From Agapanthus africanus (taxonomy: Eukaryota > Streptophyta > Magnoliopsida > Asparagales > Amaryllidaceae), in NCBI GenBank assembly GCA_030015575.1, contig JASDDO010000001.1, positions 513,603,772-513,667,771 on the forward strand: 64,000 bases of DNA, written 5' to 3'. A program made the position numbers and the translations under genes. This document shows positions 10,255 to 22,384 of this stretch, one piece after another; within the stretch, counting starts at the first letter, position 1, and each line of letters begins with the position of its first letter. The notes under the pieces are model-generated. The model worked only from the letters and a program-made list of their open reading frames with translations. It was not told the origin of the DNA and ran no database searches.

Positions 10255-12458
10255 TGTTAGTTATGTATATGCCCTAGAGGCCATTGTTGTACATATGATG
10301 TATATTATAATGGATGCTTGGTTATATATAGAGATGACTTTCTTGCTCGTCATGATAGTATGCTATTTGGTTTCACTTTATCTTAACATGTTGACTCGTA
10401 TTGGTTTACTGTTTTACTCTCACATGTTGATAAAGCCCTTAGGATCTATACTCGACTACTGGGACTATGATGAGATCATACTAGTGGGGCCGCGGTAGTC
10501 GATGAGTACATCCTATAACTGTTCCTAGTCGAGGGTATATCGAGACAGGGCATCGATACACCAGAGTAGACTAGCGTATTCGCATCTTGACCCATATGAT
10601 GGGCGATGGATGATCCCATATCCATCGATGTTAGACATCAGAGGTGGTGTACGGGTGCTCAGTAGAGACTGGGTACACTGGACGGACTCGCCGAGAACTC
10701 CCAGATGGTGTTATACCACACGTCAGATGGTAGTTCTCCGGTGACACTGGTACAGGGTAGTCTGTAGACCCGAGATCGTCATAGAGTCTTGTGTGATTCC
10801 CACTGTGCTTTGATTTCCACCTTACCACGTCCAAGAGGGCGTGCAAAACGGTGGCTTTTGGGTACAGTCCCGAATCACATGGAGGCAATGAGCGATAGGA
10901 GGGGATTCGTCTCTCCCGGTATAGGGAGTTGATGTTGTGCAGTGTTCGATTGGCTATAACTGGAAGTCCCTGGCCAGGGCTGATATAGAGATTTACTGGT
11001 AAGTGTTACTAGTAGTTTCTCGACCCGTTATGAGCCACACATCGACACGACTTATCGGTTACTGGGGTCTGATGTATACCACCCCTAGACTTGATATGCG
11101 ACATATCAGACGAACAGACCGGACTGTACGGGAGTGTTACTGGTTGGATTCACAGGAGAACGCACAGGCTAGCTTGTTGATCTTCTGATCGCTCAATACC
11201 TGGGTGGCTGTTACGTTTAGCTGACCGCTTGCAGCTTGTGGGTGTTTGATATGATCATCACCTGCTACCGGCGTATTGACGATTCTTTAGAGTCCTACAC
11301 AGAGGTTTCTTGCCTCAGGCGAAACGGAGTAGTGGCACATATGTGATATGCGCAGGAGCGAGAATAATGCGATATGGGATACCGTATTATATTCTCGTGA
11401 TATTTTGTAATGAACCGGGTCATCGGATCAAATGTTGATTCGATGTATCGGTACATGATATATTAGTCGGTAATATTCGATATAGCCGGATCGTCGGATC
11501 AAGTGTTGATTCGATGATTTAATGTATAATAATATATATATATATATATATATATATGATATATTATTACATTATCTAATATTGGCTCGCTTTATTATTT
11601 CATTTTCTCACTGGATGATACATTGATATATATGCGATATATGTTAATTGTATTATTTTCTTTTGTTGCAAATATATAATATATATGTGATATATATTAT
11701 TGTGACATGATATGATAAATTGTTAAACATGTTTAAGGATGATTAATTGAGGTTAGGGTTTGTTTTGGGTTAGATGCTTCATGCATCTTCTAGAAGCTTT
11801 TTCTTTTGTCATTCTTAAGATATTATGGATGACACATTCTTTAACTCAACCAAACCCTAACTCTAGTTATTTCTCTACTAAATCCTAGCCACTAATCCTT
11901 GACCATGGTTTACAATTCAATCATATAGCTTTTATTCTATTCATCACAAAAGGATTAATATGATTATTGATTTTCCATTATCATCTTCTTCTCTCTTGAA
12001 AAGCTTGCTAGAAAATCCTTAAGTGATGAATAAATATGAGAAAATGATATAAAAAGAAAGCAAAATTACTACTCTCTCATCCTCATCTCATCTAGCCCAT
12101 GGGATTAGTGTGTTCATCTCTTTTGAGTGAGAAAGCTTGAGTCTTTGCAACTTCAAGGTAGATCATCGGAGATTTGGAATACTTCGAGCTAGCATGGATC
12201 GTTCGAGTCGTGGAGCCTCTCATGAGTCCGGGAGATCGTGGATCGCGGCAAAGGGACTTCTACTCGGAACTTGTGAAGTGAAGGAGCGGACTACAAAGGT
12301 TGTAATCCCTCACACTTAGATAAAAGTTATCTTCTTGCATGTTAAACCCTAATAATCTAGCAAAGATCCCGGCTTTGGGTTGTTCGGCACGTCTAAAATT
12401 TTATCTGGGCATGTTTGATGCCTTATGAACCTTCACAAGAGTGCCTAGGAACCCTACA
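10255..12458 (+). repeat. 3' LTR of the full copia element
   Basis: 2204 bp, same ends as the 5' LTR. It is 14 bp longer because the (TA)n tract near 11532-11558 is longer than its partner near 3388-3402. It is followed directly by the target duplication ACGTG at 12459-12463. Confidence 0.95.
11532..11558. repeat. (TA)n microsatellite inside the 3' LTR
   Basis: An AT dinucleotide run, expanded by 14 bp relative to the 5' LTR of the same element, so it has changed since insertion. Confidence 0.85.
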
Positions 12459-12463
12459 ACGTG
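12459..12463. repeat. Target-site duplication ACGTG, right copy
   Basis: Matches 2106-2110 and closes the full copia insertion. Confidence 0.93.
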
Positions 12464-12471
12464 GACTTACA

Positions 12472-13619
12472 GATATCATATATCGTGAGAATATAATACG
12501 GTATCTCATATCGTATTATTCTCGGTTCCGCACATATCACATATATGCTCCTACTCCGTTTTGCCTGAGCCAGGAAACCTCTGTGTAGGACCCTAAAGAA
12601 TCGTCAATACGCCGGCAGTAGGTGATGATCATATCGAACACCCACAAGCTGCAAGCGGTCAGCTAAACATAACAGCTACCCGTGTATTGAGCAATCAGAA
12701 GATCAACAAGCAAGCCTGTACATTCTCCTGCAAATCCAATCAATAAACACTACCGTACAGTCCGGTCTCTTCCCCTGATATGTTGCATATCTAGTCTAGG
12801 GGTGGTAAACGCCAGACCCCAGCAACCGATAAGTCATGTCGATGTAAGGCTTATAACGGGTCGAGAAACTACTGATAACACTTACCGATAAATCTCCATA
12901 TCAGCCCTGGCCAGGGACTTCCAGTTATAGCCAATCAAACATAGCACAACATCAACTCCCCATACCGAGAGAGACGAAACCCCTCCTATCGCTCATTGCC
13001 TCCATGTGATTCGGGACTGTACCCAAAAGCCACCATTTTGCACGCCCTCTTAGAGGTGGTAAGGTGGAAATCAAAGCACAGTGGGAATCACACAAGACTC
13101 TATGACGATCTCGGGTCTACAGACTAACCTGTACCAGTGTCACCGGAGAACTGCTATCTGACGATAGGTATAATACCATCCAGGAGTTCTCGGCGAGTCC
13201 GTTCAGTGTACCCAGTCTCCACTGAGCACCCGTACACCATCTCTGATGTCCAACACCAATGGATATGGGATCATCCATCGCCCATCATATGGGTTAAGGT
13301 GCGTGTACGCTAGTCTACTCTGAAGTATCGATGCCCTGTCTCGATACACTCTCGACTAGGAACAGTTATAGGATGTACTCGTTGACTACCCTGGCCCCTA
13401 GTATGATCTCATCATAGACCTAGTAGTCGAGTAAATATCCTAGGGGCTTTATCAACACGTGATCACAAAACAGTATTCGTTAACATGTTAAGATAAAGTG
13501 AAACCAGATAGCATACTATCATATCGAGCAAGAAAGTCTTCTCTATATATATCCAAGCATCCATTATAATATACATCATATGTACAATAATGGCCTCTAG
13601 GGAATACATATAACTAACA
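12472..13619 (-). repeat. Partial copia LTR on the minus strand
   Basis: Read on the minus strand it starts TGTTAG at 13619 (CTAACA on the + strand) and runs through the family blocks (GAGGCC, CCCTGGCCAGGGC, hairpin) to about 12472, where it stops in mid-LTR. The rest presumably lies left of the window, because the plus-strand LTR of 72-2110 appears to have inserted here. Bases 12464-12471 (GACTTACA) may be the tail of that plus-strand LTR. Confidence 0.75.
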
Positions 13620-14428
13620 ATAACTTGATAATTCATGCCGATGTGAGGCTCATAACGGTCGAGAAACTAGTGATAACACTTACCAGTAAATCTCAGTATC
13701 AGCCCTGACCAGGGACTTCCTGTTATGGCCAATCGAGTACAGTGCAACATCAACCCCCAATAACGGGAGATAAGAAACCCCTTTTATCGCTCATTGCCTC
13801 CATGTGACTCGGGACTTTACCCAAAATCCATCTGTTTGCACGCTCTCTTGAACGTAAGAGGGAGGAAATCAAAACATGGTAGGAATCACACAAGACTTTA
13901 TGACGATCTCGGGTCTACAGACTAACCTATACCATTGTCACCAGAGAACTGCTATCTGACGATGGGTATAATACCATCTAGGAGTTCTCGGCGAGTCTTG
14001 TTCGGTGTACCTATTCTCCAATGAGCACCTGTGTACAATCTTTGATGTGAAACACCAATGGATGTGGGATCATCCATCGCTCCATACAGGGTTAAGAAAC
14101 GTACACACTAGTCTATTCTGGAATATCGATGCCCTGTCTCGAAACTCCCACGACTAGAAACAATTAAAGGAAGAACTTGTGGACTACCCTGGCGCTACTA
14201 CTATGATCTTCATCGTAGTCCTGGTAGTCAAGTACACATCCTAAGGACTTTATCAATATGTGAGGGAAAAGGCAGTATCATAATACATGCCTACATGTTA
14301 AGATAAAGAGAAACCAGATAACATACTATCATGTTGAGCAAGAAAGTCCTCTCTATATATTTCCAAGAATCCACTATAATATACAATCATATACAATATT
14401 GGCCTCAAGGGCATACACATAACTAACA
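13620..14428 (-). repeat. Second partial copia LTR on the minus strand
   Basis: On the minus strand it starts TGTTAG at 14428 with GTGTATGCCCTTGAGGCC and runs to 13620, where the LTR ending at 13619 begins. It is missing its 3' half. It is more diverged than the neighbouring copy (for example TTTACCCAAAATCC versus TGTACCCAAAAGCC), so it is probably older. Confidence 0.75.
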
Positions 14429-14543
14429 ATCTCTCACTTGCACTAAGGCCAGTTCTTGTAATATCTCATATCCAACATCCCAAAAAGTCTCCCAAATTGC
14501 GTATGGGGTATGGCCTTCGTGAGTGGATCCGCCGTGTTATTCT
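14429..14543 (-). pseudogene. Copia purine tract and pol C-terminal stub
   Basis: The minus strand reads YKNNTADPLTKAIP, then a degenerate linker ending LQELA and a stop, then the purine tract CAAGTGAGAGAT and the LTR start at 14428. This matches the DTKDNTADPFTKAIPQ end of the full element. It is cut at 14543 by the next minus-strand LTR. Confidence 0.75.
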
Positions 14544-16752
14544 TGTAGGGCTAGCTTAGCACCTTAGCAAGGTTTAAGAAGGCTTCACACATGCCATATT
14601 GAAATTTTTGGGGTGCTAAAGAAACCCTAACCAAGATCTTAACTAGAGAATTAGGTTAAACATAACAAGTAAACATCTTTACTTCTAAGAGTTTGGGATT
14701 ACAACCTTTGTAGTCCGTTCCTTCACTTCATAAGCTCCGTATTGAGGTCCCTTCTCCACGATCATCATGTACCCGGACTCTAGAGAGGCTCCATGAAGAG
14801 AAAGATGCAAGCTTTCTTCCAATATTCAATAACTAAGATGATCTACCTTGAAGAATCTCAAACCCAAGTTCATGCTTCACTAATCAAGTATTAGTGAAGT
14901 AAACACCCTAATCTAAGAGGCTAGAATAGATGAGGATGATGAAGTAGGAATTTTGCTCTCTTTTGTTTTCATTTTCTCACTTTAAAATCATCACAAGTCA
15001 AAAAGCTAGAAAGATTTTTCAAGGAGGAAGAAGAAGAAATCTATTTGTGATGAATAATGATGAATTAATTGTGATGGTTACAAATCAATCATGGGTTATG
15101 AATGAAGGCTTAACCCTTGTAGAGAATTAATTAGGGTAAAGGGTGTGGGTTGGGTTAAGAAAATATCTACTCAAAATATCATAACAAAATATCTAAGCTT
15201 AAAACAAAATAATGTTTCTAGAAGCTTCAAGAAAAAGCTAACCCAAATACTAACCCAAATCAAACCCTAACATGTTTAATCTCAACAAATCATGTTATAT
15301 TTATAATCATAACTTGTTACAATATTATATATCACATATATATAATATATTTTGCAACAAAAGAAAATAATACAATTAACATATATCGCATATATATCAT
15401 TGTATTATCCGGTGAGAAAATGAATCAATAAAGAGAGCTTATATTAGTTAACGTAATGTAATATATCACATATATAATTACACATTAAATTATCGAATCA
15501 ACACTTGATCCGACAATCCGGCTATATTGCATATAACCGACTAATATAATATGTATCAATTCATTGAATCAACACTTGATCCGATGACCCGGCTATATCT
15601 CATATACACGGACGATATCATATATCGCGAGAATACAATACGGTATCTCATATCGTATTATTCTCGGTCCCGCACATATCACATATGTGCTCCTACTCCG
15701 TTTTTCCTGAGCCAGGAAACCTCTGTATAGGACTCTAAAGAATCGTCAATACGCCGCAGTAGGTGATGATCATATCAAACACCTACAAGATGCAAGCGGT
15801 CAGCTAAACGTAACAGCTACCCAGGTATTGAGAAATCAGAAGATCAACAAGCAAGCCTATATATTCTCCTGCGAATCCAATCAGTAACACTCCCATACAG
15901 TCCGGTCTCTTCGTCTGATATGTCGCATATCTAATCTTGGGGTGGTTAACGCCAGACCCCAGTAACTGATAAGTCGTGTCGATATGAGGTCCATAACAGT
16001 TCGAGAAACTACAACACTTACCAGTAAATCTCAGCAACCCTGGCCAGGGATTTCCAGTTATAGCCAATCGAACACAGCGCAACATCAACTCCTTATACCG
16101 GGAGAGACGAAACCCCTCCTATCGCTCATTGCCTCCATGTGATTTGGGACTGTACCCAAAAGCCACCATTTTGCACGCCCTCTTAGACGTGGTATGATGG
16201 AAATCAAAGCACAGTGGGAATCACACAAGACTCTATGACTATCTTGGGTTTACAGACTAACCTGTACTAGTGTCACCAGAGAACTGCCATCTGACGTGAG
16301 GTATAATACCATCTGGGTGTTCTCGACGAGTCCGTCCAGTGTACCCAGTCTCCACTGAGCACCCGTATACTATCTCTGATGTCAAACATCAATAGATATG
16401 GGATCATCCATCGCCCATCTACATGGGTCAAGAAGCATACGCTAGTCTACTCTGGTTTATCGATGCTCCGTCTCAATTCACCTGCGACTAGGAACATTTG
16501 AAGGATGTACTTAGCGACTACACCGTCCCCACTAGTATGATCTGCATTATAGTCGTGGTAGTCAAGTACTCATCCTAAGGGTTTTATCAACATGTAACAT
16601 AGAGACTATCAGAGTACATGTTAAGATAAAGAGCAACCAGATAGCATACTATCATGTCAAGCAAGAAAGTCCTCCGTATATATGTCCAAGCATCCACTAC
16701 AATATACATCTCATGTACAGTAATGGCCTCTAAGGCATACATATCACTAACA
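14544..16752 (-). repeat. 3' LTR of the large minus-strand copia element
   Basis: A complete LTR of 2209 bp, TGTAGGGCTAGC at 14544 to CTAACA at 16752 on the + strand. It pairs with the split LTR 42323-43853 plus 63194-63426: both share the GGCTAGCTTAGCACC-like end, the CATGCCATATTG block and the LTR hairpin. Bases 14539-14543 are ATTCT. The same 5-mer occurs at 63431-63435, four bases beyond the other end, so I do not call a clean target duplication. Confidence 0.88.
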
Positions 16753-17267
16753 ATCTCCCACTTACTCTAGGGCCATCTGTTGTAGTAACTCATTCCCAAC
16801 AATCAGTTGTGGTTGAAGTGTCTCATACTTAACCATCCCATAAAAGTCTCTACTGGGTAATAAGCCTTTGTGAGTAGATCCGTGTTGTTGTCCTTTGTGT
16901 CTACTCTCCTATCCTCGATCTCCCTGGAGATCAACCATCTCCATGATCAGGTGATACTACCTTAGAATATGTCTGGATCACAGATGGGACGGGGTTTCCT
17001 TGGCAAATGCCAAAACTCCATTGTCACACAATGGTAGGAACGAAGGTCATCTCATGAACTAGTCTACATCCAGACTATTTCTTTGGTAGCATCCTTGGTA
17101 GTGATTTATCCTGCCTTTATCATCTAGTATGTCACGGTATCTAGCGTGGAACTCCTCCAACATACCGTCCCTCCACTGAGGGTAAAGACAATGCCTGTGA
17201 CTGACATTCAGTAGATCTTACCACCCTGGAAGCTTTCCAGTAATTCTTCCAAGGATCGATTGATACC
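16753..17267 (-). pseudogene. Decayed copia RNase H of the large minus-strand element
   Basis: The minus strand from about 17220 to 16753 shows decayed versions of the RNase H blocks: GIVFTLSGGTVCW, an AKETPSHL-like stretch, then DNNTDLLTKA, a degenerate tail and the purine tract before the LTR. There are many stops and several frameshifts. On the minus strand it should be preceded by RT, but sequence of the Tekay-like element begins at 17268 and RT is absent from the window, so roughly 1.5 kb of this copia element is lost. Confidence 0.75.
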
Positions 17268-18718
17268 ATTCTCAAATCTCGCATCTGCCGAATTGCCCGG
17301 AAATTACCACCCATACTATATCTGTTTCTTGTTCCGGAACGGCTGTATGCTCATCGCGACTCCTTCTGGAAGATATATCCTTATACAATGCCTCTGCATT
17401 CCTATCGCATCTCTGATGTCAGCGGAGTGGAACGTCATTCCGTCGAATTCTCGTGCAACCTCTTTACACCACTCTGTTCCAATGTCGACTAATTCGGACT
17501 CGTCTTCTCATGGTTGCATGGACTGCACTCCAACGGCTATACTCGTATCTGGAGTCTCCAAGAAATGTATCCCATCACATGATATCCGAATGATGTCGAA
17601 CCATCCGATCGATTTGTCGGAACCTCATAACCCCCAAGAGATCAACATCTTGAGTACAGTTTAATAGTATTCCGGTACATACCACAGCACCTATGGACCA
17701 ACCGTAGAAGGGCAAACCCAAGCCTCACAAATGGCACCACTAAACTGCCGCAAACCCTAAGGTTCGGAGGCGTTCCATGGTCATTACGTCGAGTTAGGGT
17801 TTCATTCTTCTAGAGGGTCCATAGCATTACTTGCATTGTCTTCCGAATACTTTAAACTTGGAAATAGGTTCCTGACATTCGATCGTCTCTATCGACTCTC
17901 AACGAATCTGCTTGAAGTCGTCTCTAGCTGGAATCAATCTATCTGATGACCTCGCATCGGGGTAAGCGAACGAACCACATGTCTAGTCATTCATCCTCGG
18001 GTGACTAGCGACCTTCTATCGTATCTCATAGCATATACTCATGCTGCAATAGCTCCAACATCTGGGAAATATCTCGTCATTTGCAGCAGCAACTGGCTCA
18101 TTCGTCTGTACGCTGAACAGCGCCTCAATCATCATGAATAAGCTATATATCAATGGTCATCACATTCTGGCTGGCCTCTAGCAGTAGCCTGGTCCTCTGG
18201 TGCCAATCAGCACATCTGAAAAATCTCGTAAAAGCGATCTGTGAAACGCTCATGGCGCGAAAACGCAATAAAACAAAGCCTATATGCAATCGTACGTCTA
18301 TGGGATTACGCCTTGGTCAGTCCTCGTCCATGACGAGCTCGTGCTGATGCAACTCTAGTCATAGCTCTCCCTGCCCGTGTGATCGTGGCAGCAAAATCAT
18401 AACTAGTATCGATGAGGATAGATAATAGGAATGAATATAATACTATGCAAGGAAATGTACGTCCTAAGGTTTCTTAAGCGGAGTAGCGTATCGTAAATAT
18501 GCCGCAGAACATACGTACGGTACGTTACTCTACTCAAGCTACCTACTCCATTAACCAAGGGTCATCCTACGCGACGAAAGTTCGGGTATAATACCCCTCG
18601 ACTAAGTCTAAGTTCCGTAAGATCAAGCCTAAGTTCCGTATATATATAAACGCTTTAGGCTCCGCATAGTCAAACTTAGACTCGAACCAAGGTTAATCTA
18701 GCGCTCTGATACCAACTT
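17268..18718 (-). mobile_element. Truncated second internal region of the Tekay-like gypsy element
   Basis: Closely repeats 32503-33954 from TTCTCAAATCTCGCATCTGC onward. It lies beside an LTR (18719-29948) and begins, on the minus strand, with a primer site, so the minus-strand order is LTR, internal, LTR, partial internal. The plus-strand frames 17260-17664 and 18153-18347 also appear at 32528-32923 and 33389-33583, but they match no domain I know and probably recur only because the segment is duplicated. I see no intact gag or pol. Confidence 0.7.
18701..18717 (-). other. Primer binding site, initiator-Met type
   Basis: The minus strand reads TTGGTATCAGAGCGC just after the LTR end GGGTCGTGACA, as in Del/Tekay-type gypsy elements. 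Confidence 0.85.
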
Positions 18719-20905
18719 TGTCACGACCCAAAATAGCACGTGACTGGCCCTTGAATCATATAAAGTCTATAAGACCTCATCTAATTCAAGTAAGTCAAAA
18801 GCCCAGAAATCTAAAACTATTTTAAGGAGTAAATAAGGAAAACTAGTTTTAAAGAAGTGTAGAAAACATGTTTCAAAAAACAAGGTTTTTAAAATAAGTA
18901 AGCCGAATATGCATTTTAAATCCTCAATATCTTTTCTGAAAATTTCGCCAGAGTTTCCTTTGTAAATACTGGCCCCGAACGGGGTTCAACATGAATAGTA
19001 TATAAACAATGATAAAAGACATCCCCAAGCGGGAGCTAGCTCTTCGTCAATCGACGGTCACAACCACACAAGCAATACTATATACAACGCCAAAGGGCGA
19101 GGATCAAAACTCAAAGGAAAACTCAAAATCAGCATGAAAACCATAATACTACAACGCGCGACTCTAAGGTCGAAATAATACACAACTGGTTTTCTAAGTC
19201 GGAAACAATATACAAGTTTGGTTGATGGAATTTCTAAATACAACTAAATAATACATATACAATGGTGGTTCTGATGCAAAAGAAGCCACCTACCAAAGCA
19301 GTCACCCAGAAAGGAAGCAATGTGCCAGAAAAGCCGCAATGGAACCTGTACGATAAAACCTTCAAGAACTGTGGCACAACGGGGGTGAGTTGCCAACTCA
19401 TGAATAGAAAACATCACATAGCAGAAATCATATGTATGACACAATCCTAGGTCAATACGATCAGATATATATATAAATCTCAAATGAATAAGTCTGAAGC
19501 ATGATAAGGTGCCAATGTAACATCTATACATGAGTGTAGTGCCAAGTGCCCATGCCCGTGCCTTAGGTAATAACATATCATCAATATGAGGTATGATCAA
19601 TGTCGACTATATCATGAAGTCTATAAGTATGTGGATATCATCCAACTATGTAATCAATGTTATCATATATGTGGATCTCGTCCAACTATGTGATCATGTC
19701 ATCAATGTCAACTATATGTATGTGGATATCGTCCACGTGTCACCCAATGACAATAAACATCATGCATGTAAATATCATAAAGCAGGTGCATGGAAGTATG
19801 AGGATGTAAATCAACATGTGTCGCTCGCGACATATCAAATCATGGAACCTGAGTATCAAGCATCGACACTCGAAAACATCATGAAACCTGTGCCTAGCAT
19901 CGGCACGTAAATCCTCATATATCGGGCTCTGTCAGTCCGGATCGGCCCAAGGGCTCCGTCAGTCAGGATCGGCCCATATCATCTCTCGACTCCGGTCGGT
20001 AACCTCCGGATATCCGCCGAGCCCAAAACTGTCACCGATAGGTAGTATTCCCTCTGCCAGGTGACAGTCCTACAGTGTAGTGACATGGCAATTATCGATG
20101 ATGAAGTGTGTGAGCCGGCAAGCAGGTATACGTGGAACATATGCATCATCGATAATGGTGCTGGTGTCCTAATAGCATGGTTTTGATATAATGATAAACA
20201 TATTTCAACATGCCAGGCCATGCGAAAAGCAAGAATATGCGGCAAATGAATAATAAATACAACAGTGCAATATCTACATCAATATATCTGTATCACACTA
20301 TTTTGCCATTTGAAAGAAAACGCATCAGGTTTTTTTTAGGAAAATAAGGGCTACGGTGTTTTCAAAAAAAGATGCGTCTTTTGAAAATATCCTTAGAATC
20401 CCTTTGCCTGTCTTTAAAATACTACCGATTCGTTAGTTTTTGAAATAGGTATGACATCGGTCTAGACTAACATCTACTAAGCAAACTACAGATCTAACTA
20501 ACAAACTAATCGGGAGGGGTATGAAAACCACCTAAATCTGAGTCGATATATATATATATATACATAAATATAATAGTCGGTGATCTCGCCTCAAGGTACC
20601 GCGTACAACGATACAATATCATATGGCATCCTCGAGTCATTAGTGCGGATCTATCATCAATATAAAGCTCGTACGGTAAATCATCGTACAACATCCCAAA
20701 TCTGGGTACGGGTCAATATCACATTCATCTCATCAATTATCTGGTATTCTCATCATCATATCTCATGATCTAGGGTACTGATCTATGTCTAGTACAAATC
20801 GATACCATCTATATAAATATAAATGTGTATGTGAAACACACGTCTAAAAGCCCGCTAAAATCTCATGTCGTATCCTAAATACGAATCATATCATATCACC
20901 GATAT

Positions 20906-20910
20906 CACGG
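20906..20910. repeat. Target-site duplication CACGG, left copy (element A)
   Basis: CACGG before element A and again at 28157-28161 after it. The paralogous LTR at about 36632-36650 has the same flanks with a single CACGG, which is the unoccupied site. Confidence 0.95.
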
Positions 20911-22370
20911 TGATTGATTCGAAAAAGTGTTTTTGTAGTTTAACTGCAATCAATAACGGTGTCGCGCGTAGCTAGACCGAGATGAGTACGGGTCGTCCTC
21001 AGGGAAACGTGGAACCTTTTACTCTTACTTTAGATGTGTTGAAAAAGAGAGGAGGAAATAAGAATTTTGTGAAAAGTTTCTAGATCTACGTTAAGCAAGA
21101 ATGCAAAAATATAGATCTAGATTATTTTAGAGATGTATACAATATAATAAGAGGGCTTGTAGGGTTCGTTAGGATTTAGTAGTCATGGACGACTAATTAA
21201 AAGTTACCCTTTTATCCATTAATAGATTTATAACTAGAACGACGGTGATGCGTGTAGATTAGGGTTTCTGGAGGGAAAAGGAATCCCACTCTTAACCCTT
21301 ATCTCGATACGGAACTCCGTTCATATCTAGCCTTTACCAAAACAATCATTAATCTAATCTCTAATCGCGGTCGGAACTAACAAAGAATTGTTAGCGCGCC
21401 CGATTAGGATATTAATGATTCTTTTGATAAAGTTCATAAACTTTATAGGACTTAAAAAGGGTCTAGGGATGTTCATCGTCCATTAGCCTACCCTAATCCT
21501 ACGAACCCTAACAAGCAGAGAATTACTCGCGCATGTTGGGAGAAGAAGATGAAAAGACAGAGAGGGAAAACATATGTAAAATGCAAAAGAATTAAATAAA
21601 ATAACTACCTTTATTAATCAACTTGAACAATCTACACTTTATTCCTTATAAAATGATTACAAAACTAGTTGCTTCTCGATCTCTTCCAAGGAGGTAGATG
21701 AACCGTTGATGATCAGCCTGGATGCGTGAGTGTCTGGGGCTTCGTGATCGCGTCGGCTTGATAAATTTTCCAAGAGGCTCTCGGTGCCTTTTTATAGTGC
21801 AAAGCCAGAATCATTTGCTTCAAAAGTTGGTTAAATATAGAAGAGATTCATCCCAAAAAATAGCAACTTCTATTTCCAATATCCTGCCACGGATCCACGG
21901 CCCAAGAGGGGGTATGGCCGTGGATCCGCGGCCATTTGATCTCCTCCCTTCATCAAATTTCAGGAGTTATGTCTTTGTGACATGTGTACTTCTATGGAAC
22001 CTTTGTATCTTTGAAATCTTCTCGTGGTTGCTGCCAGACTTGATCTCCAAGTTTTGCTTCTTAATTAGGCAAGTCTTCTTCAACAACTTGATTTGCTTGA
22101 TTCTAGTCTTTGAAAAATTCTGCACACTTGGAAATCTTTTGCACAACAACTCAAATAATATTTAGTAGACTTAGTTCTACTAGGATTAGGTCAATGAATT
22201 TATTTGCATACATTTTTCTACCAAATGCTAATTAAAATATATTAACACATGGAAAATAGTGGTTTTACACATAAACCCTCATATGTATGATATATTGTAA
22301 TAAAGTCCTTTTTTAATATGAAAATGGTAGGAAAAATGTAATATAAATGTGCAGTTTTATCAACTGAACA
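20911..22370 (-). repeat. 3' LTR of element A
   Basis: 1460 bp, TGATTGATTCG to CAACTGAACA on the + strand, repeated at 26695-28156. The minus strand has a TATA box (TATAAAAAGG at 21788-21797) and a palindrome pair at 21885-21903 and 21915-21934 containing GGATCC cores. The 147-codon ORF at 21722-22165 is present in both LTRs but has no recognisable domain. Confidence 0.93.
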
Positions 22371-22384
22371 AATACCCCCAAACT
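22371..22384 (-). other. Polypurine tract of element A
   Basis: The minus strand reads AAGTTTGGGGGTATT directly before the 3' LTR, identical to the tract of element B at 57304-57318. Confidence 0.9.

Larger units (their letters stand above)
2111..12458 (+). mobile_element. Full-length Ty1/copia LTR retrotransposon, gag-less, pol disrupted
   Basis: A 10,348-bp element with LTRs starting TGTTAG and ending CTACA, an initiator-Met primer site right after the 5' LTR, pol in the copia order (protease, integrase, reverse transcriptase, RNase H), a purine tract before the 3' LTR, and a 5-bp target duplication ACGTG. By eye the LTRs differ at about twenty positions plus a (TA)n length change, so the insertion is recent. 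About 2.66 kb between primer site and protease has no recognisable gag. Pol has an in-frame TAA at 7290 and a frameshift near 8520, so this copy cannot make an intact polyprotein. Integrase and RT wording resembles the Tork/Angela-type copia group, but I cannot place the lineage firmly. Confidence 0.95.

Noticed and set aside
2111-12458. Autonomous, active copia element
   Set aside because: No gag, one in-frame stop and one frameshift in pol despite clean ends and young LTRs.
14539-14543. Target duplication ATTCT for the large minus-strand copia element
   Set aside because: The matching 5-mer at 63431-63435 is four bases away from the other LTR end, and the outer flanks (pol stub on the left, plus-strand LTR on the right) are not continuous, so it may be chance.
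17260-17664. 134-codon plus-strand ORF, similar one at 32528-32923
   Set aside because: Recurs because the Tekay-like internal segment is duplicated. Cys/Ser/His-rich low-complexity translation with no recognisable domain, antisense to the element.
19244-19600. 118-codon minus-strand ORF, also at 34480-34836
   Set aside because: Lies within the paired Tekay-like LTRs; conservation follows the repeat and no family is recognised.
21722-22165. 147-codon ORF, also at 27508-27951
   Set aside because: Both copies are in the LTRs of element A, so recurrence reflects LTR identity. No domain, and it lies antisense to the element over its TATA box.
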